Below, piece by piece: positions 34,773-44,082 of a stretch of DNA of 64,000 bases; the first letter of the stretch is position 1; every line of letters begins with the position of its first letter. Below the pieces are notes generated by a model. That model made no database searches. It was not told where the DNA came from and was given only the letters and a program-made list of their open reading frames with translations. This stretch comes from Muribaculaceae bacterium (GTDB lineage: Bacteria > Bacteroidota > Bacteroidia > Bacteroidales > Muribaculaceae). Both the position numbers and the translations under genes were made by a program. The stretch spans positions 1-64,000 of the forward strand of contig JAFSYB010000054.1 of the NCBI GenBank assembly GCA_017443765.1, in the 5' to 3' direction.

Positions 34773-35460
34773 GCAATGGTTTGGCGCCGCTCTCGACGTG
34801 GTGCTTCCCCGCAGTTGCCCCGTGTGCGGCAAGGCACTTGGCAGCGACGAGCCCTGGCTGTGCCGCCGCTGCCTGCGCGAGCTGCCGCTGACGCACCTCG
34901 ACCAGGTGCCGTTCAACGCCATGGAGCAGCTCTTTGCCGGCAAGGTGCCCATCGAGCGCGCCACAGGATACTTTTACTACGAGAAAGGCAGCCCCTACGC
35001 CGCCATCCTCCACGACATCAAGTACCGACATGTGCCGCGCATGGCGCAATGGCTCGCCGCACGAGCACTGCGCGAGATGCCGCCGTTTGCCAACGGCATC
35101 ACAACCGTGGTGCCTGTGCCACTGCACGCCGACAAGCTCGCCCGACGAGGCTACAACCAAAGTGAGTACATTGCCCGTGGCGTGGCCCAGGCCACCGGAG
35201 CCACTGTGGTCCAGGCCGTGAAGGCTGTGCGCTCACACACTACACAGACCCACAAGGGTGCCCTGGAGCGTTGGCAAAACATTCAAGGAGCCTACGGCCT
35301 GGCTCGCGGCATGGAGCAGCGGCTGGCAGGAAAGCACGTGCTGCTCGTCGACGACGTAGTCACCACCGGCAGCACCCTCGAGGCCTGCGCCGCCACACTG
35401 CTTGACGTGCCAAACATTACCGTGAGCCTGTTCACCCTGGCTGTGGCGCGCCTCGACTGA
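34756..35460 (+). CDS. comF: ComF family phosphoribosyltransferase-like protein
   Basis: This 234-residue protein has an N-terminal zinc-ribbon-like cluster (CPVCGKALG and CRRCLREL). The conserved YKYEK-like region is present as YFYYEKGSPYAAILHDIKYR, then VPVPLHADKLARRGYNQSEY, and a phosphoribosyltransferase PRPP loop HVLLVDDVVTTGSTLEACA. It is linked to DNA uptake in competent bacteria, with an uncertain biochemical role. It overlaps recX by 17 nt. Confidence 0.9.
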   Translation: MISTIKQWFGAALDVVLPRSCPVCGKALGSDEPWLCRRCLRELPLTHLDQVPFNAMEQLFAGKVPIERATGYFYYEKGSPYAAILHDIKYRHVPRMAQWLAARALREMPPFANGITTVVPVPLHADKLARRGYNQSEYIARGVAQATGATVVQAVKAVRSHTTQTHKGALERWQNIQGAYGLARGMEQRLAGKHVLLVDDVVTTGSTLEACAATLLDVPNITVSLFTLAVARLD

Positions 35461-35568
35461 AAATGTATCCGTCATTCACATCTCACAGCCACACAGGTCG
35501 ACGACACCAATACGATTCGCAACCTGAACAGCAAGCCACCCTAAAAGACTAATTCACAATTTCGCGCC

Positions 35569-36705
35569 ATGAATCATCATTCCAACGGCAAGCACTGGCC
35601 AAATGTAATCACAGTGGGCGTGACCGGCACGCGCGGCATCCCGGCCATACCTGGCGGCGTGGAAACGCACTGCCAGCAGCTCTATCCCCGTTTAGCCAGC
35701 AAGTGCTGCCGCGTGACAGTGTTCAGGCGCTCCTGCTATGTGACCAACGACAACCGCCGCCCCGACTTCGAGGGCGTGAGTTTGGTCGACATCTACGCAC
35801 CTCGGCGAAAAAGCATCGAGGCCATCACACACACCACACTGGCAACCCTCAAGGCCTGGCGTATGGGTGTTGACATCCTGCACATCCACACGGTGGGTCC
35901 CTCATTGCTTGCCCCACTGGCCCGCCTATTAGGGCTGAAAGTAGTGTGCACCAACCATGGCCCCGATTACCAGCGCGCCAAGTGGGGGTGGGCAGCCCGC
36001 CAGTGCATACACCTGGGAGAGTGGTGCCAGGTGAAATGCGCCCATCACATCATCGCCATCAGCCAGAACATTGCCGAAGACCTGCGGCGCAACTATGGCC
36101 GCACCCATGGCGTGACTGTGATTCCCAACGGCGTGGAACGCATGGCTGTTCCACAACGTATGGACTTTTTGAGCAGCCTGAACCTCACACCCGGGGGCTA
36201 TGTGCTTGCCATGGCACGGTTTGTGCCTGAGAAGCGCATCCACCTGCTCATCGAGGCTTTTAGCCGCCTCGGCGACACGGGGGTCAAGCTGGCCATTGCC
36301 GGCGATGCCGACCACGATGATGACTACAGCCGGAGCCTAAAGCAGCAAGCGCGGCTGGCAGGGGTCACGCTCACGGGATACGTGCAAGGCAACCCACTCA
36401 ACCAGTTGCTGCATGGTGCGCGCTTGTTTGTGCTGCCATCAAGTCACGAGGGGCTGCCCATCGCCCTGCTCGAGGCCATGTCGTGCCAGGTAGATGTTCT
36501 CGTGAGCGACATCCCCGCCAACCGGCTGCCCCAACTCGACACAACCGACTTTTTCGTCACCGATTCCATCGATGACCTTACCGAGGCATTGCGCCGCAAA
36601 CTAAGTGCCCCAGCTGCAGAGCGGGTTTACGATCTCTCGCCCTACAACTGGGACACCATTGCCCAACGCACACTTGAAGTGTACCGCCAGACGCTGGAAT
36701 CCTGA
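35569..36705 (+). CDS. Glycosyltransferase family 4-like
   Basis: The 378-residue GT-B fold protein has an N-terminal VGVTGTRGIPAIPGGVETHC, acceptor-domain DILHIHTVGPSLLAPLARLL, and C-terminal nucleotide-sugar-binding motifs VIPNGVE, LAMARFVPEKRIHLLIEAF and LPSSHEGLPIALLEAMSC (E-x7-E). It probably adds a sugar to a cell-surface glycan or lipid. It stands alone rather than in a capsule cluster. Its stop lies 5 nt from the stop of the convergent Omp28-like gene. Confidence 0.9.
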   Translation: MNHHSNGKHWPNVITVGVTGTRGIPAIPGGVETHCQQLYPRLASKCCRVTVFRRSCYVTNDNRRPDFEGVSLVDIYAPRRKSIEAITHTTLATLKAWRMGVDILHIHTVGPSLLAPLARLLGLKVVCTNHGPDYQRAKWGWAARQCIHLGEWCQVKCAHHIIAISQNIAEDLRRNYGRTHGVTVIPNGVERMAVPQRMDFLSSLNLTPGGYVLAMARFVPEKRIHLLIEAFSRLGDTGVKLAIAGDADHDDDYSRSLKQQARLAGVTLTGYVQGNPLNQLLHGARLFVLPSSHEGLPIALLEAMSCQVDVLVSDIPANRLPQLDTTDFFVTDSIDDLTEALRRKLSAPAAERVYDLSPYNWDTIAQRTLEVYRQTLES

Positions 36706-36710
36706 AAATC

Positions 36711-38672
36711 TTACTTCTGCAACAGGATGTTGATCACGGCGTTCACATCGTCGATATCCACGTTTCCGTCACCATTCACATCGGCGGCAGCTGTCTTCTC
36801 CTTGTACTCAAGCAACATATTGATGAGCTCATTCACATCATCGATGTCCGTATTGCCGTCACCGTTCACATCACCGGGAATGCCATTGGCGACAAGGGCG
36901 TTGATGGCCACCATCTCGGTGTTGATGACTTCCTTGTTCACGCCAGTGCCTGTGCGGTGGATGAAAGCCACCACACGCATGTGATTCACGTCCCATCCGC
37001 TGTTGAGCGTGGTGGTGAAGGTGTTGGCATACGCACCGCCATCGGTCCAGTTAATGGCATCGCCCTTCACGGCACTTAACACATCGCGCATCACATGGTT
37101 GTGCACAAATTTCTGGTTCCACTTGCCGTTGCTGTACTGACGGGCCACCAGGCTGTCCTCGACCACATAAACGGTCAAGGCCACATCGGTTCCAAAGATG
37201 GTGGCGAAGTCGGCCGTAGCGTTTCCAGCCACGGTGAGCGCCAACTCGCGTGTGTCGGCATCGAATTTGCCGTTGATGTTCACATCGGCCAAGACTGGCG
37301 TTGGGTTGGCATCGATAGCCTCCTCGCTGAGCATCTCGGCCACCAGCTGGGCATAGTTGATGTTATACCCCAGTCCGGTGGCTAACTCACCAGCGTGTTC
37401 AAAGTCGAAGCGGTTGAACGAGCCCATCGGGAAACTGTTCACGCCCAAGTAACTCATCAGTTGCTCGCACTTGGTGGTGTTGAACACATCCTGCACGTTG
37501 AGGTTGCCGTGGATAGAAACCCATGCCAGGTCGCCGCGCAGCTCATCGAGAGCCTTGAGCACGGCATCGCCCAAGTAGCAATAGGTGCACCCCTGCGAAG
37601 TGAAGTGCTCCACAAGTTGTTTCTGCCGCGGCATACTCTGCGTGTAGGCCGTGAACTGCGCCGTTGCCTCGCTGCCATCGGCCACCTCGTTGCCGTCCAC
37701 GCTCACCACCCGGGCGGTCACGGTGTGCGCGCCCGCCTCCAGACCATCGAGCGAGATGGTGGTTGACCACTCAACCGGTGTCTGCAGCAACCCCTGGCAC
37801 GGGCTGTCGAGTTCTTCCACAACTTGCCCGTCAATCAGCAGATTGACCTGATAATTGTCGAGTGGGCTGGTGCTGACGTTGCTCAAGTTGAAAGTGATTG
37901 GCAGGCCATTGGTGATTTGCGCGAAAGCCGGACACGACATATTGCTGAGTGCAAGGTTGTAGTTCGTGAAATCACCCTCCACAATGGCTTGCACACTCAG
38001 GTTGCCATAGCTGCTCAAGCCGATGTCCTGCCATGTGGCACGAGTGCCACCGAGCTTGCCCAGGGTGTAGCTCGGCAGGATTTCGCCTTCCTCGACCACC
38101 GAGATGGGATAGCACTCAAGCGTGTAGCTGCCGCCCGATGTGGTGTTCAACTGCTTGTACTGGTAGCCAATCATCAGCCCCTCGATGCCCTCGGTGTCGA
38201 TGGTGTAAGGGGTTTCCAATTCCACGGTGTTCCAGCCAGTCACCGTTTCGGACACATCTTGAGTGACCACAGCAGTCTTGAGCGACAGCGGCGAGGTCTT
38301 GCTGACAGGGTAGATGAACACCTGTCCGCTCTCGATGGGGGCGCACAGACCGATGCGGATAGCTTTCACCACGCCGCCATTGAATGGCTGCACCATGCTC
38401 AACGGGAGCACGACTCCCATTTTGAAAGTCTCGGGATAGCCTGGAAGCCCCAGGCCGTCATCGGCCAGGGCATCGCTGGTGTAGGAACCCAGATAGAGCT
38501 GGTTCTCGCCCAGCACCTTGTGAGCCGGTGATTTCAAATGCCACTGGTGTGCGGGCAAGGAACTCCGCTGCCAGGGCAGCGTAGTGGTGACCACAGGCGC
38601 AGGAAGCCGCTGTGCCGTTGTCAGGGCTATGCCCAGCATGGCAAGCCCAAGGGTGAGTAATGTTTTTTTCAT
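36711..38672 (-). CDS. Secreted Omp28-related protein with tandem C-terminal dockerin-like repeats
   Basis: The 653-residue product has a signal peptide (MKKTLLTLGLAMLGIALTTA). The N-terminal 340 residues are beta-rich, including a CARDB-like segment (GLPITFNLSNVSTSPLDNYQ). An Omp28/thioredoxin-like domain follows with VEHFTSQGCTYCYLGDAVLK (CxxC at about 362-365). The last 57 residues are GDVNGDGNTDIDDVNELINM and ADVNGDGNVDIDDVNAVINI. It is the only gene here that joins a redox-type domain to a dockerin module. It ends the TlpA-DUF6029-Omp28 gene group and runs in the same direction. Confidence 0.85.
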   Translation of the reverse strand: MKKTLLTLGLAMLGIALTTAQRLPAPVVTTTLPWQRSSLPAHQWHLKSPAHKVLGENQLYLGSYTSDALADDGLGLPGYPETFKMGVVLPLSMVQPFNGGVVKAIRIGLCAPIESGQVFIYPVSKTSPLSLKTAVVTQDVSETVTGWNTVELETPYTIDTEGIEGLMIGYQYKQLNTTSGGSYTLECYPISVVEEGEILPSYTLGKLGGTRATWQDIGLSSYGNLSVQAIVEGDFTNYNLALSNMSCPAFAQITNGLPITFNLSNVSTSPLDNYQVNLLIDGQVVEELDSPCQGLLQTPVEWSTTISLDGLEAGAHTVTARVVSVDGNEVADGSEATAQFTAYTQSMPRQKQLVEHFTSQGCTYCYLGDAVLKALDELRGDLAWVSIHGNLNVQDVFNTTKCEQLMSYLGVNSFPMGSFNRFDFEHAGELATGLGYNINYAQLVAEMLSEEAIDANPTPVLADVNINGKFDADTRELALTVAGNATADFATIFGTDVALTVYVVEDSLVARQYSNGKWNQKFVHNHVMRDVLSAVKGDAINWTDGGAYANTFTTTLNSGWDVNHMRVVAFIHRTGTGVNKEVINTEMVAINALVANGIPGDVNGDGNTDIDDVNELINMLLEYKEKTAAADVNGDGNVDIDDVNAVINILLQK

Positions 38673-38757
38673 CTTGCTGTTATTATTTGAGGTTGATTAT
38701 TTGTTTTTCTATATGTTTCGTGAGCACTTGAAGCCATTGATTATCTGAATAATAGCA

Positions 38758-39453
38758 TTAGCCTTTGCCAAGCATGATGTTGATGATGGCGTTCATGTCA
38801 TCTACGTCCACGTTTCCATCGCCGTTGGTGTCGGCGGCTGGGGTCTTGTCGGCCTTGCCAAGCATGATGTTGATGATGATGTTCAGGTCATCTACATCTA
38901 CGGTGGCGTTGCCATCGAGATCGCCTATTATGGTATCTGGCATTCCGTTACGGAAATGAAGCGTGATGGTGGGTCCATCACCCAGCAACGTGTAGCGGAT
39001 GTTTGGGAACTGCCCAGTGGCGTTCATGACTTGGATTTTCATTGTCACATCGCAAGCCCCCTCGCCATCGGGGAACCACTCGGTGAGCAGATCCTGGACG
39101 GCATTGGCGGCCAGAATCCCCGCCTCGGTGGTGAAAGCACCGGCCTCGTAGCGGCTCATGCAGTTGACCGGGAAGCATAACTGGTAGTTGCCGCCGTCGA
39201 TACGGGTGATGTCGGCCACCACGCGCAGTGCGGCCTGAGTGGCAGTGGTGTTGCGCACGCTGAGCCCGGCATACATCACGCTGACGACCTCGCCGGTGAA
39301 CACGTCTTCTTCTTGGGTAACCTCGGTGATTGTGAGCGTGGCTCCATCGGGCACCACGCTGCCGTCTTGGTCGACAAACTCAAAGGTGGAAAACTGTGCC
39401 GAGGCCGTGAGACCTGCCAGCACCAGCAGGAAAAGTAATGTGGTCTTCTTCAT
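38758..39453 (-). CDS. Small secreted protein with two dockerin-like repeats
   Basis: The 231-residue product has a signal peptide (MKKTTLLFLLVLAGLTASAQ). A roughly 140-residue beta-rich domain of unknown type follows (FEFVDQDGSVVPDGATLTIT). Its end has two almost identical dockerin units, GDLDGNATVDVDDLNIIINI and ADTNGDGNVDVDDMNAIINI. The two units are repeated at DNA level as well (GCCAAGCATGATGTTGATGA occurs in both). It lies 12 bp after the Omp28 lipoprotein gene, so it is probably in that operon. Confidence 0.82.
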   Translation of the reverse strand: MKKTTLLFLLVLAGLTASAQFSTFEFVDQDGSVVPDGATLTITEVTQEEDVFTGEVVSVMYAGLSVRNTTATQAALRVVADITRIDGGNYQLCFPVNCMSRYEAGAFTTEAGILAANAVQDLLTEWFPDGEGACDVTMKIQVMNATGQFPNIRYTLLGDGPTITLHFRNGMPDTIIGDLDGNATVDVDDLNIIINIMLGKADKTPAADTNGDGNVDVDDMNAIINIMLGKG

Positions 39454-39465
39454 ATCAATAGAGAT

Positions 39466-40260
39466 TTATTCGTTATCATGGATAGTGACACTGGTTTGCG
39501 CTGCCTGCAGCACGCCCGTGTCGTTATAGGCGAAAGCCACCACGCGCAAGTGCTCCACGTCCCAGCCCTCGGCAAGGGTGATTGTGTGGTAGGCAGTGCG
39601 TGTGTCGCCCTCGTCGAGGGTCAGCGGCTCGCCCCAGTTGCCATTGATGGCCTGACGCAGCACATGGTTGTGCACATAGGCGCGGTTGACGGTGTGGTCG
39701 GGCATGAACTGCGCACTCACGATGCCGTCTTCCACAAGCCACAGCTGCAAGTTGCCGCTCGTGTTGCCATCAATGGCCATGATGGTGGTGGTGACGCTGA
39801 GCCGGCGGGTGTCGGGGTCGGCCTTGGCCTGCACAGCAATTGTCAGCGGTGCGGTGAGCGTCACCAGGTCGTGGACTTGTGTGGCCCAGTCGGTGTAGTC
39901 GCTCAGTCCCTGACGGTTGACCATGCCTATGGGCTGGCGGTCGAAGTTCCAGTGCTGGTAATAGGCATCGCCCTCGCTGGTTGCCAAGGGGTAGCGTGCG
40001 CCCGTGGCCGAGCGGGCAAACGGCCCGCAATGGATAGCCACGGCAATCACGCCATCGGGGTATTGCTCCTCAAGTTGCGTGACCACCTCGGTGGCCTTGG
40101 GGCAGTTCACACAGCCTTGGCCGGTGAAGTCCTCGATGAGCACGGTGCGCTTCACGGCAGCGGGCTTCTCATAAATGTAACGCTCGTCATTATCGATGTG
40201 GTCGCAAGCCGCCAACAACAGCAGCGCACACAGGCAGCAGAAAAGGTGACGTGATTTCAT
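39466..40260 (-). CDS. Omp28-related lipoprotein with thioredoxin-like motif
   Basis: A 264-residue lipoprotein with lipobox LLLLAAC at residues 13-19, so it is anchored in the outer membrane. The domain KRTVLIEDFTGQGCVNCPKA carries a CxxC thioredoxin-like site. VIAVAIHCGPFA and HNHVLRQAINGNWGEPL are typical of Omp28 proteins. A role in redox handling or partner binding at the outer membrane is inferred. Its ATG overlaps the DUF6029 stop by one nucleotide. Confidence 0.88.
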   Translation of the reverse strand: MKSRHLFCCLCALLLLAACDHIDNDERYIYEKPAAVKRTVLIEDFTGQGCVNCPKATEVVTQLEEQYPDGVIAVAIHCGPFARSATGARYPLATSEGDAYYQHWNFDRQPIGMVNRQGLSDYTDWATQVHDLVTLTAPLTIAVQAKADPDTRRLSVTTTIMAIDGNTSGNLQLWLVEDGIVSAQFMPDHTVNRAYVHNHVLRQAINGNWGEPLTLDEGDTRTAYHTITLAEGWDVEHLRVVAFAYNDTGVLQAAQTSVTIHDNE

Positions 40261-41894
40261 CAGAAATTGTAGTTATAGGTAATCGTTAACCCGCGGCTGG
40301 CGGGCACATACCGGCACACGCCCCCCGAGCAGTTGTATCCGGCGCGGTTGCGCACATAGCCAGCCTGAATGCGGTGCGATTTTACGTTATAGGTAGCCAG
40401 GGCTTGGTAGTAGTGCACGCCAGTATCGCCGCTGTTGTACAAGTCCGAGACAGTGAACATCCATTGGGGCGCAAGCGACAACTCGAGCAGGCCGTAGAGC
40501 CAGTCGCCCTGGTCGTCGCGGGTAGCCAGATACTGCGCCTCGCCGCGCAGGGTGACGCGGCGCGAGACGTTCCAGCGCACCTCACCCACCACGATGTGGC
40601 TGCGCACCGTGCCACCCGCCACAGCGGCCTTGTTGAAGCGCTGATTCATATACATCAGGTTGAGCTTCACGCTGCGCGAGAGCTTGCGCTCGAATTGGAT
40701 GTTGAAATCTTGATAATAAGTGTCGTCGCCCCACCGCCAGTAGGGAGCTGCCGGGCCGTCTTCACCCATCACGACAGTGCCGTCAGGAATGTCGAGGGCG
40801 TGGATGTGCGAGAAATGGAGCCTCACCTTGGTGCCGTATTTCCCCCCCAGCGTGCTGCCTTTCTTGAGCAGACAGCTCACCTCGGCCTGATAGGCCCACT
40901 CACCCTCGGCATGGGTGGCGTAAGGGTACAACGCCGGCAAGGTGTAGGTGTGCTCCATGGCAAACGCCGGCAGGTGGTTGACCATCGACGACAGGCCGCT
41001 CATCGAGCGGCGGCTGCGGAAACTCATGCGCTCGCTGCGCTTGGCCTGCAGCAGTGCGCTGACCCCACTGCGGGAATAAGAGAGCGATAGCATCTCCACA
41101 TGACCGGGGCGGTAGGTGTAGCCATTGTCGAACGTGGGGTCCTGTGTCTTGCCGGCATATTCCAGCAGGGAGCTGAAACCGCCTTTCTGAAAACGCACGC
41201 GTGCATCCCACGCGTTCACATACACGGGCAGACGAAGCTTGTGGGTGGCATCCACCATGAGTTTTTCCTCGCTCTCGCGCTTGTTCACCCACGAGCCTCC
41301 CAGCATCAGGTGTGCGTTGTGTTCGCGCATTGCCGCCGACCAGTGGTCGAGGTCCAGCTCGGCATCGACACCGGTGAGCCATGCCTTGTTCCACTCCCAG
41401 TAACGGCGCTGGCGACCGGTGATGGCCTTGAGTGTTGCTCCACCAAAGCGCCCCACCGCACGTACACCCAGGATACTGTTGTCCACCCCCAGGCTGCGCT
41501 GCTCGTAGGTGCGGAATATGAATCCTGAACCAAACTGGTCGTAGACGCTGCCCAGTGTGAGCTCCACCTTGCGGAACTTGCCTTTCACCCACACGTTGGG
41601 CACACCCCATCCCTCGAAATCGGGTTCAAAGCCCGGCAGGGGGTACTGCGTGAACTCGAAGCGCAATCCCGCATCCACAGCTTGGCTGGCAAGCGAGAGG
41701 TCCACATAGGTGTTGGTGAGCACTCGGTCGTCGCCGCGCTGCGAGCCGATGACCGAGTCGGTTTGCGGCACAAGCACCTCACTGTGCACACTGCCGCTCA
41801 GGGTCACGCCTTTTCCAAAGTCAACTTGTGCACTGGCGGCAACAGCCATCACCGCCACGGCGATGGCCAGCAACCACCGGCAACGGTCACTCAC
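40260..41894 (-). CDS. DUF6029-type outer-membrane protein
   Basis: A GTG at 41894 is taken as start because it gives a signal peptide (SDRCRWLLAIAVAVMAVAAS) and overlaps the TlpA-like gene by 8 nt; the frame is open further upstream, inside that gene. The product is about 544 residues, almost all amphipathic beta strands with Tyr/Arg-rich segments (GRQRRYWEWNKAWLTGVDAE; FNIQFERKLSRSVKLNLMYM) and an aromatic C-terminus (TITYNYNF). It is probably an outer-membrane beta-barrel. I recognise this as the DUF6029 type found beside TlpA and Omp28 genes in Bacteroidetes. Confidence 0.75.
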   Translation of the reverse strand: MSDRCRWLLAIAVAVMAVAASAQVDFGKGVTLSGSVHSEVLVPQTDSVIGSQRGDDRVLTNTYVDLSLASQAVDAGLRFEFTQYPLPGFEPDFEGWGVPNVWVKGKFRKVELTLGSVYDQFGSGFIFRTYEQRSLGVDNSILGVRAVGRFGGATLKAITGRQRRYWEWNKAWLTGVDAELDLDHWSAAMREHNAHLMLGGSWVNKRESEEKLMVDATHKLRLPVYVNAWDARVRFQKGGFSSLLEYAGKTQDPTFDNGYTYRPGHVEMLSLSYSRSGVSALLQAKRSERMSFRSRRSMSGLSSMVNHLPAFAMEHTYTLPALYPYATHAEGEWAYQAEVSCLLKKGSTLGGKYGTKVRLHFSHIHALDIPDGTVVMGEDGPAAPYWRWGDDTYYQDFNIQFERKLSRSVKLNLMYMNQRFNKAAVAGGTVRSHIVVGEVRWNVSRRVTLRGEAQYLATRDDQGDWLYGLLELSLAPQWMFTVSDLYNSGDTGVHYYQALATYNVKSHRIQAGYVRNRAGYNCSGGVCRYVPASRGLTITYNYNF

Positions 41895-42378
41895 CTCCCA
41901 GCTCAAGCAATTTGTCGAGCAACTCGTTTTCGGCACCATCGGTGTAGCCGTTATGCTTGTAGACAATCTTCCCCGTCTCATCAAGAATCAGCACAAAAGG
42001 AATGAGCTGTATGCCCAGTGCGCGCTTGAGTTCTCCCCCCGGGTCGAGCAGCACCTGGTAGGGCCACCCGTTGCCGTCCACAAGCGGCTTCACCTTGTTC
42101 ACACTCTGCGCCTCGTCGAGCGAAATGGCCACGAGCCGCACGCCCGTTTGCTCCTGCCAGTCGTCGTAGACCTCGGCAATGGCGGTCAGCTCACGCTGGC
42201 AGGGCTTGCACCAAGTGGCGAAAAAACTCACAATCACGGGCTTCCCCGCGTGTGCCAGCGTGTCGGTACGCACCTTGCCGCCATTGATATCGTCGAGCAC
42301 CACGGCAGGCATCTGTGCCGCACACGGCAATATGCCTACCGAAAGAAGCAGCAGCAAGTAAAAAGACAATCTTTTCAT
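41887..42378 (-). CDS. TlpA-like periplasmic thiol-disulfide protein
   Basis: The 163-residue product has a signal peptide (MKRLSFYLLLLLSVGILPCA). A TlpA/ResA thioredoxin fold follows, with FFATWCKPCQRELTAIAEVY (CxxC active site) and the cis-Pro loop LGIQLIPFVLILDETGK. It probably reduces or oxidises exported proteins, perhaps the cysteine pairs of the two Omp28 proteins encoded downstream. It is the first gene of the operon and is translationally coupled to the DUF6029 gene. Confidence 0.9.
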   Translation of the reverse strand: MKRLSFYLLLLLSVGILPCAAQMPAVVLDDINGGKVRTDTLAHAGKPVIVSFFATWCKPCQRELTAIAEVYDDWQEQTGVRLVAISLDEAQSVNKVKPLVDGNGWPYQVLLDPGGELKRALGIQLIPFVLILDETGKIVYKHNGYTDGAENELLDKLLELGGE

Positions 42379-42412
42379 AGCTTGAGAAAACTTATGATGG
42401 GTTATAAAAGTA

Positions 42413-42420
42413 CAAATTTA
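42413..42420 (-). promoter_or_regulatory. Candidate promoter of the TlpA operon
   Basis: The reverse strand reads TAAATTTG at 42420-42413, about 35 bp before the TlpA-like start. No convincing TTTG is found at -33. Confidence 0.4.
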
Positions 42421-42617
42421 CGCATTATAAGCAACACGGCTCTCTTCCATCTCGTTAAATTAAGCAAAACAGGTTGTCGAACTGTTAAACTCGCCTCAAG
42501 ATATTGCTCATCCCTGAAATCAACACGATTCTTGCGCATAAATAGAATCTCGGATTAGTTTGTCATTCAATTTGTTATCGCACTATAAATTTACAACAAA
42601 AAAGTCAAAAAATGGCC

Positions 42618-42654
42618 TTTGCGCTCGTTGTGTGCGGAATTTGTTGTATCTTTG
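42618..42654 (+). promoter_or_regulatory. Promoter upstream of the lipoprotein gene
   Basis: TATCTTTG at 42647-42654 is preceded by TTTG at 42618-42621, with a 25-bp spacer that is longer than usual. The leader to 42900 is about 240 nt and contains the fossil-like frame described next. Confidence 0.5.
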
Positions 42655-42662
42655 CAATTTGA

Positions 42663-42878
42663 AATATTATCGAGTCCCAAAACGACAGTTATGATGAAGG
42701 TCATGATTCTTGCAATCGCGTCACAGGCACGACCGATGGCCGCTACGGTGCCAACGTTGGCATCGACGCCAATTACTGAATCACCCTCCATTTCAAGTTC
42801 CACACCGAGGTGCGCCTCCCAGATCCCCAAGGAATGGAACGAAAGCATGACTGGTTTTGGGCTGCGTTACATTTTCTA
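42663..42878 (+). pseudogene. Fossil-like reading frame in the leader of the lipoprotein gene
   Basis: In one frame the leader reads NIIESQNDSYDEGHDSCNRV, then TGTTDGRYGANVGIDANY, a TGA at 42777, and then ITLHFKFHTEVRLPDPQGME and RKHDWFWAALHF, with no other stop. No start codon precedes it. The second half looks protein-like and runs on in frame into the lipoprotein gene. It may be the tail of an older gene left by recombination, or simply leader sequence. Confidence 0.3.
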
Positions 42879-42899
42879 AAACTTATTTTATTCATAACG

Positions 42900-43646
42900 A
42901 TGAAAATTAAGACAATCCTCCTGTTTAGCGTGTTGTGTGTGCTGTGCGCGTCTTGCGGCAGCGACGATGAGCCGCAGATGGCTCAAGGAACCCTGATGGA
43001 CGAAAACCACGGCAAGACCGTGCTGGCCGGCACCGACATTTACCTCGACAGCGAGCACCGCCTGATAACCCCGTCGAAACAGTACAGCATCTCGCTGTGC
43101 ACGGCCAATGAACTTAGCGGCATCGAGGCACAGCAAGTGAAAATGTCGCTCAACTGGCGCATGAAGATTGCCGAGGGTAACGTGTATGCCATTGCGCAGG
43201 TTGACCGCATCCGCAACTTCAAGTCGGGAGCTTTCGCCTTGGAGCTGGGCGCACCACTCACCTATATCAAGGTCACGGAGCTGATTAAAGATGGCAACGA
43301 GGTGACGGGCTTCCACTACGAAACTGTGTCGGGCACCGCCGAGCGCGGCAACCTGCCTGGCTGGGACACCACCTACAAGTTCCAAAAGATGGACGAGGAC
43401 TCATGGAACACCACACTGCCGCTGACCTACGGCGCCTATGAAATCGCGACTTTCGACAACGACTACCTGCTAAGCACCACCAACGCCGAGCGCAACTACA
43501 TCAACGTGGAAATCAGCCACCGATGGGTGCGCGAGGACCACAGCAACGACTATGAGCAGCGGCTACTGGTGACCTACACGCTCGACAGCCACATCTACAT
43601 CCGCTACGGCAGTGTGTGCACACGCGCTATCGTCAAGCAGCAGTGA
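42900..43646 (+). CDS. DUF5036-like lipoprotein
   Basis: The ATG at 42900 (MKIKTILLFSVLCVLCASCG) gives a standard signal peptide with lipobox and Cys near residue 19, followed by the Bacteroidetes export-type SDDE stretch. This favours surface exposure. The longer frame from 42810 would hide this signal. The 248-residue product is beta-rich with FKSGAFALELGAPLTYIKVT and NYINVEISHRWVREDHSNDY. I recall this pattern as DUF5036, without certainty. Function is unknown. Confidence 0.78.
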   Translation: MKIKTILLFSVLCVLCASCGSDDEPQMAQGTLMDENHGKTVLAGTDIYLDSEHRLITPSKQYSISLCTANELSGIEAQQVKMSLNWRMKIAEGNVYAIAQVDRIRNFKSGAFALELGAPLTYIKVTELIKDGNEVTGFHYETVSGTAERGNLPGWDTTYKFQKMDEDSWNTTLPLTYGAYEIATFDNDYLLSTTNAERNYINVEISHRWVREDHSNDYEQRLLVTYTLDSHIYIRYGSVCTRAIVKQQ

Positions 43647-44030
43647 CTGGCGTGACTATGATAAAATCCACCTCAACGCCATTGCCCACGGTCGCGCTGC
43701 TGGCAATGCTTTCTTTCCCGCTGCTCGTGCGTAAACAATGAGCCAGCACAAACAACCACAATAGTTAAAAACCAGCAACATGATTCGCATAACCGCATAG
43801 TGACACCAGAGTTGGACTGGATGACAATGGGATGTTGGTGAGTTCTGGTGGCAACTTGAGAATTTCAAAATAGTCCGAAGTGGCGCCTCTGAATCAGGGC
43901 TGCAAATAGGATGTACGCCTTTCGCTCAACAAAAAAATGGTCATGAGTTCAGACCCCATCAAATGTGCGCCAGGATTCCTTGCTCTCATGGGTGTGGATC
44001 GTTGACTGACTAAAAAAATGTTGGATATTC
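43647..44030. other. Intergenic region without a defensible gene
   Basis: A 27-codon frame at 43657 (MIKSTSTPLPTVALLAMLSF) resembles a signal peptide but ends at once, and could be a stump. Nothing else is recognisable. Confidence 0.4.
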
Positions 44031-44061
44031 TTTGTCAATCGCGAAATAGTCTGTAACTTTG
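44031..44061 (+). promoter_or_regulatory. Promoter of the Rpn-type nuclease gene
   Basis: TTTG at 44031-44034, 19 bp, then TAACTTTG at 44054-44061. The ATG is at 44083. Confidence 0.65.
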
Positions 44062-44082
44062 CACAAATCAAAGTGAACACTC

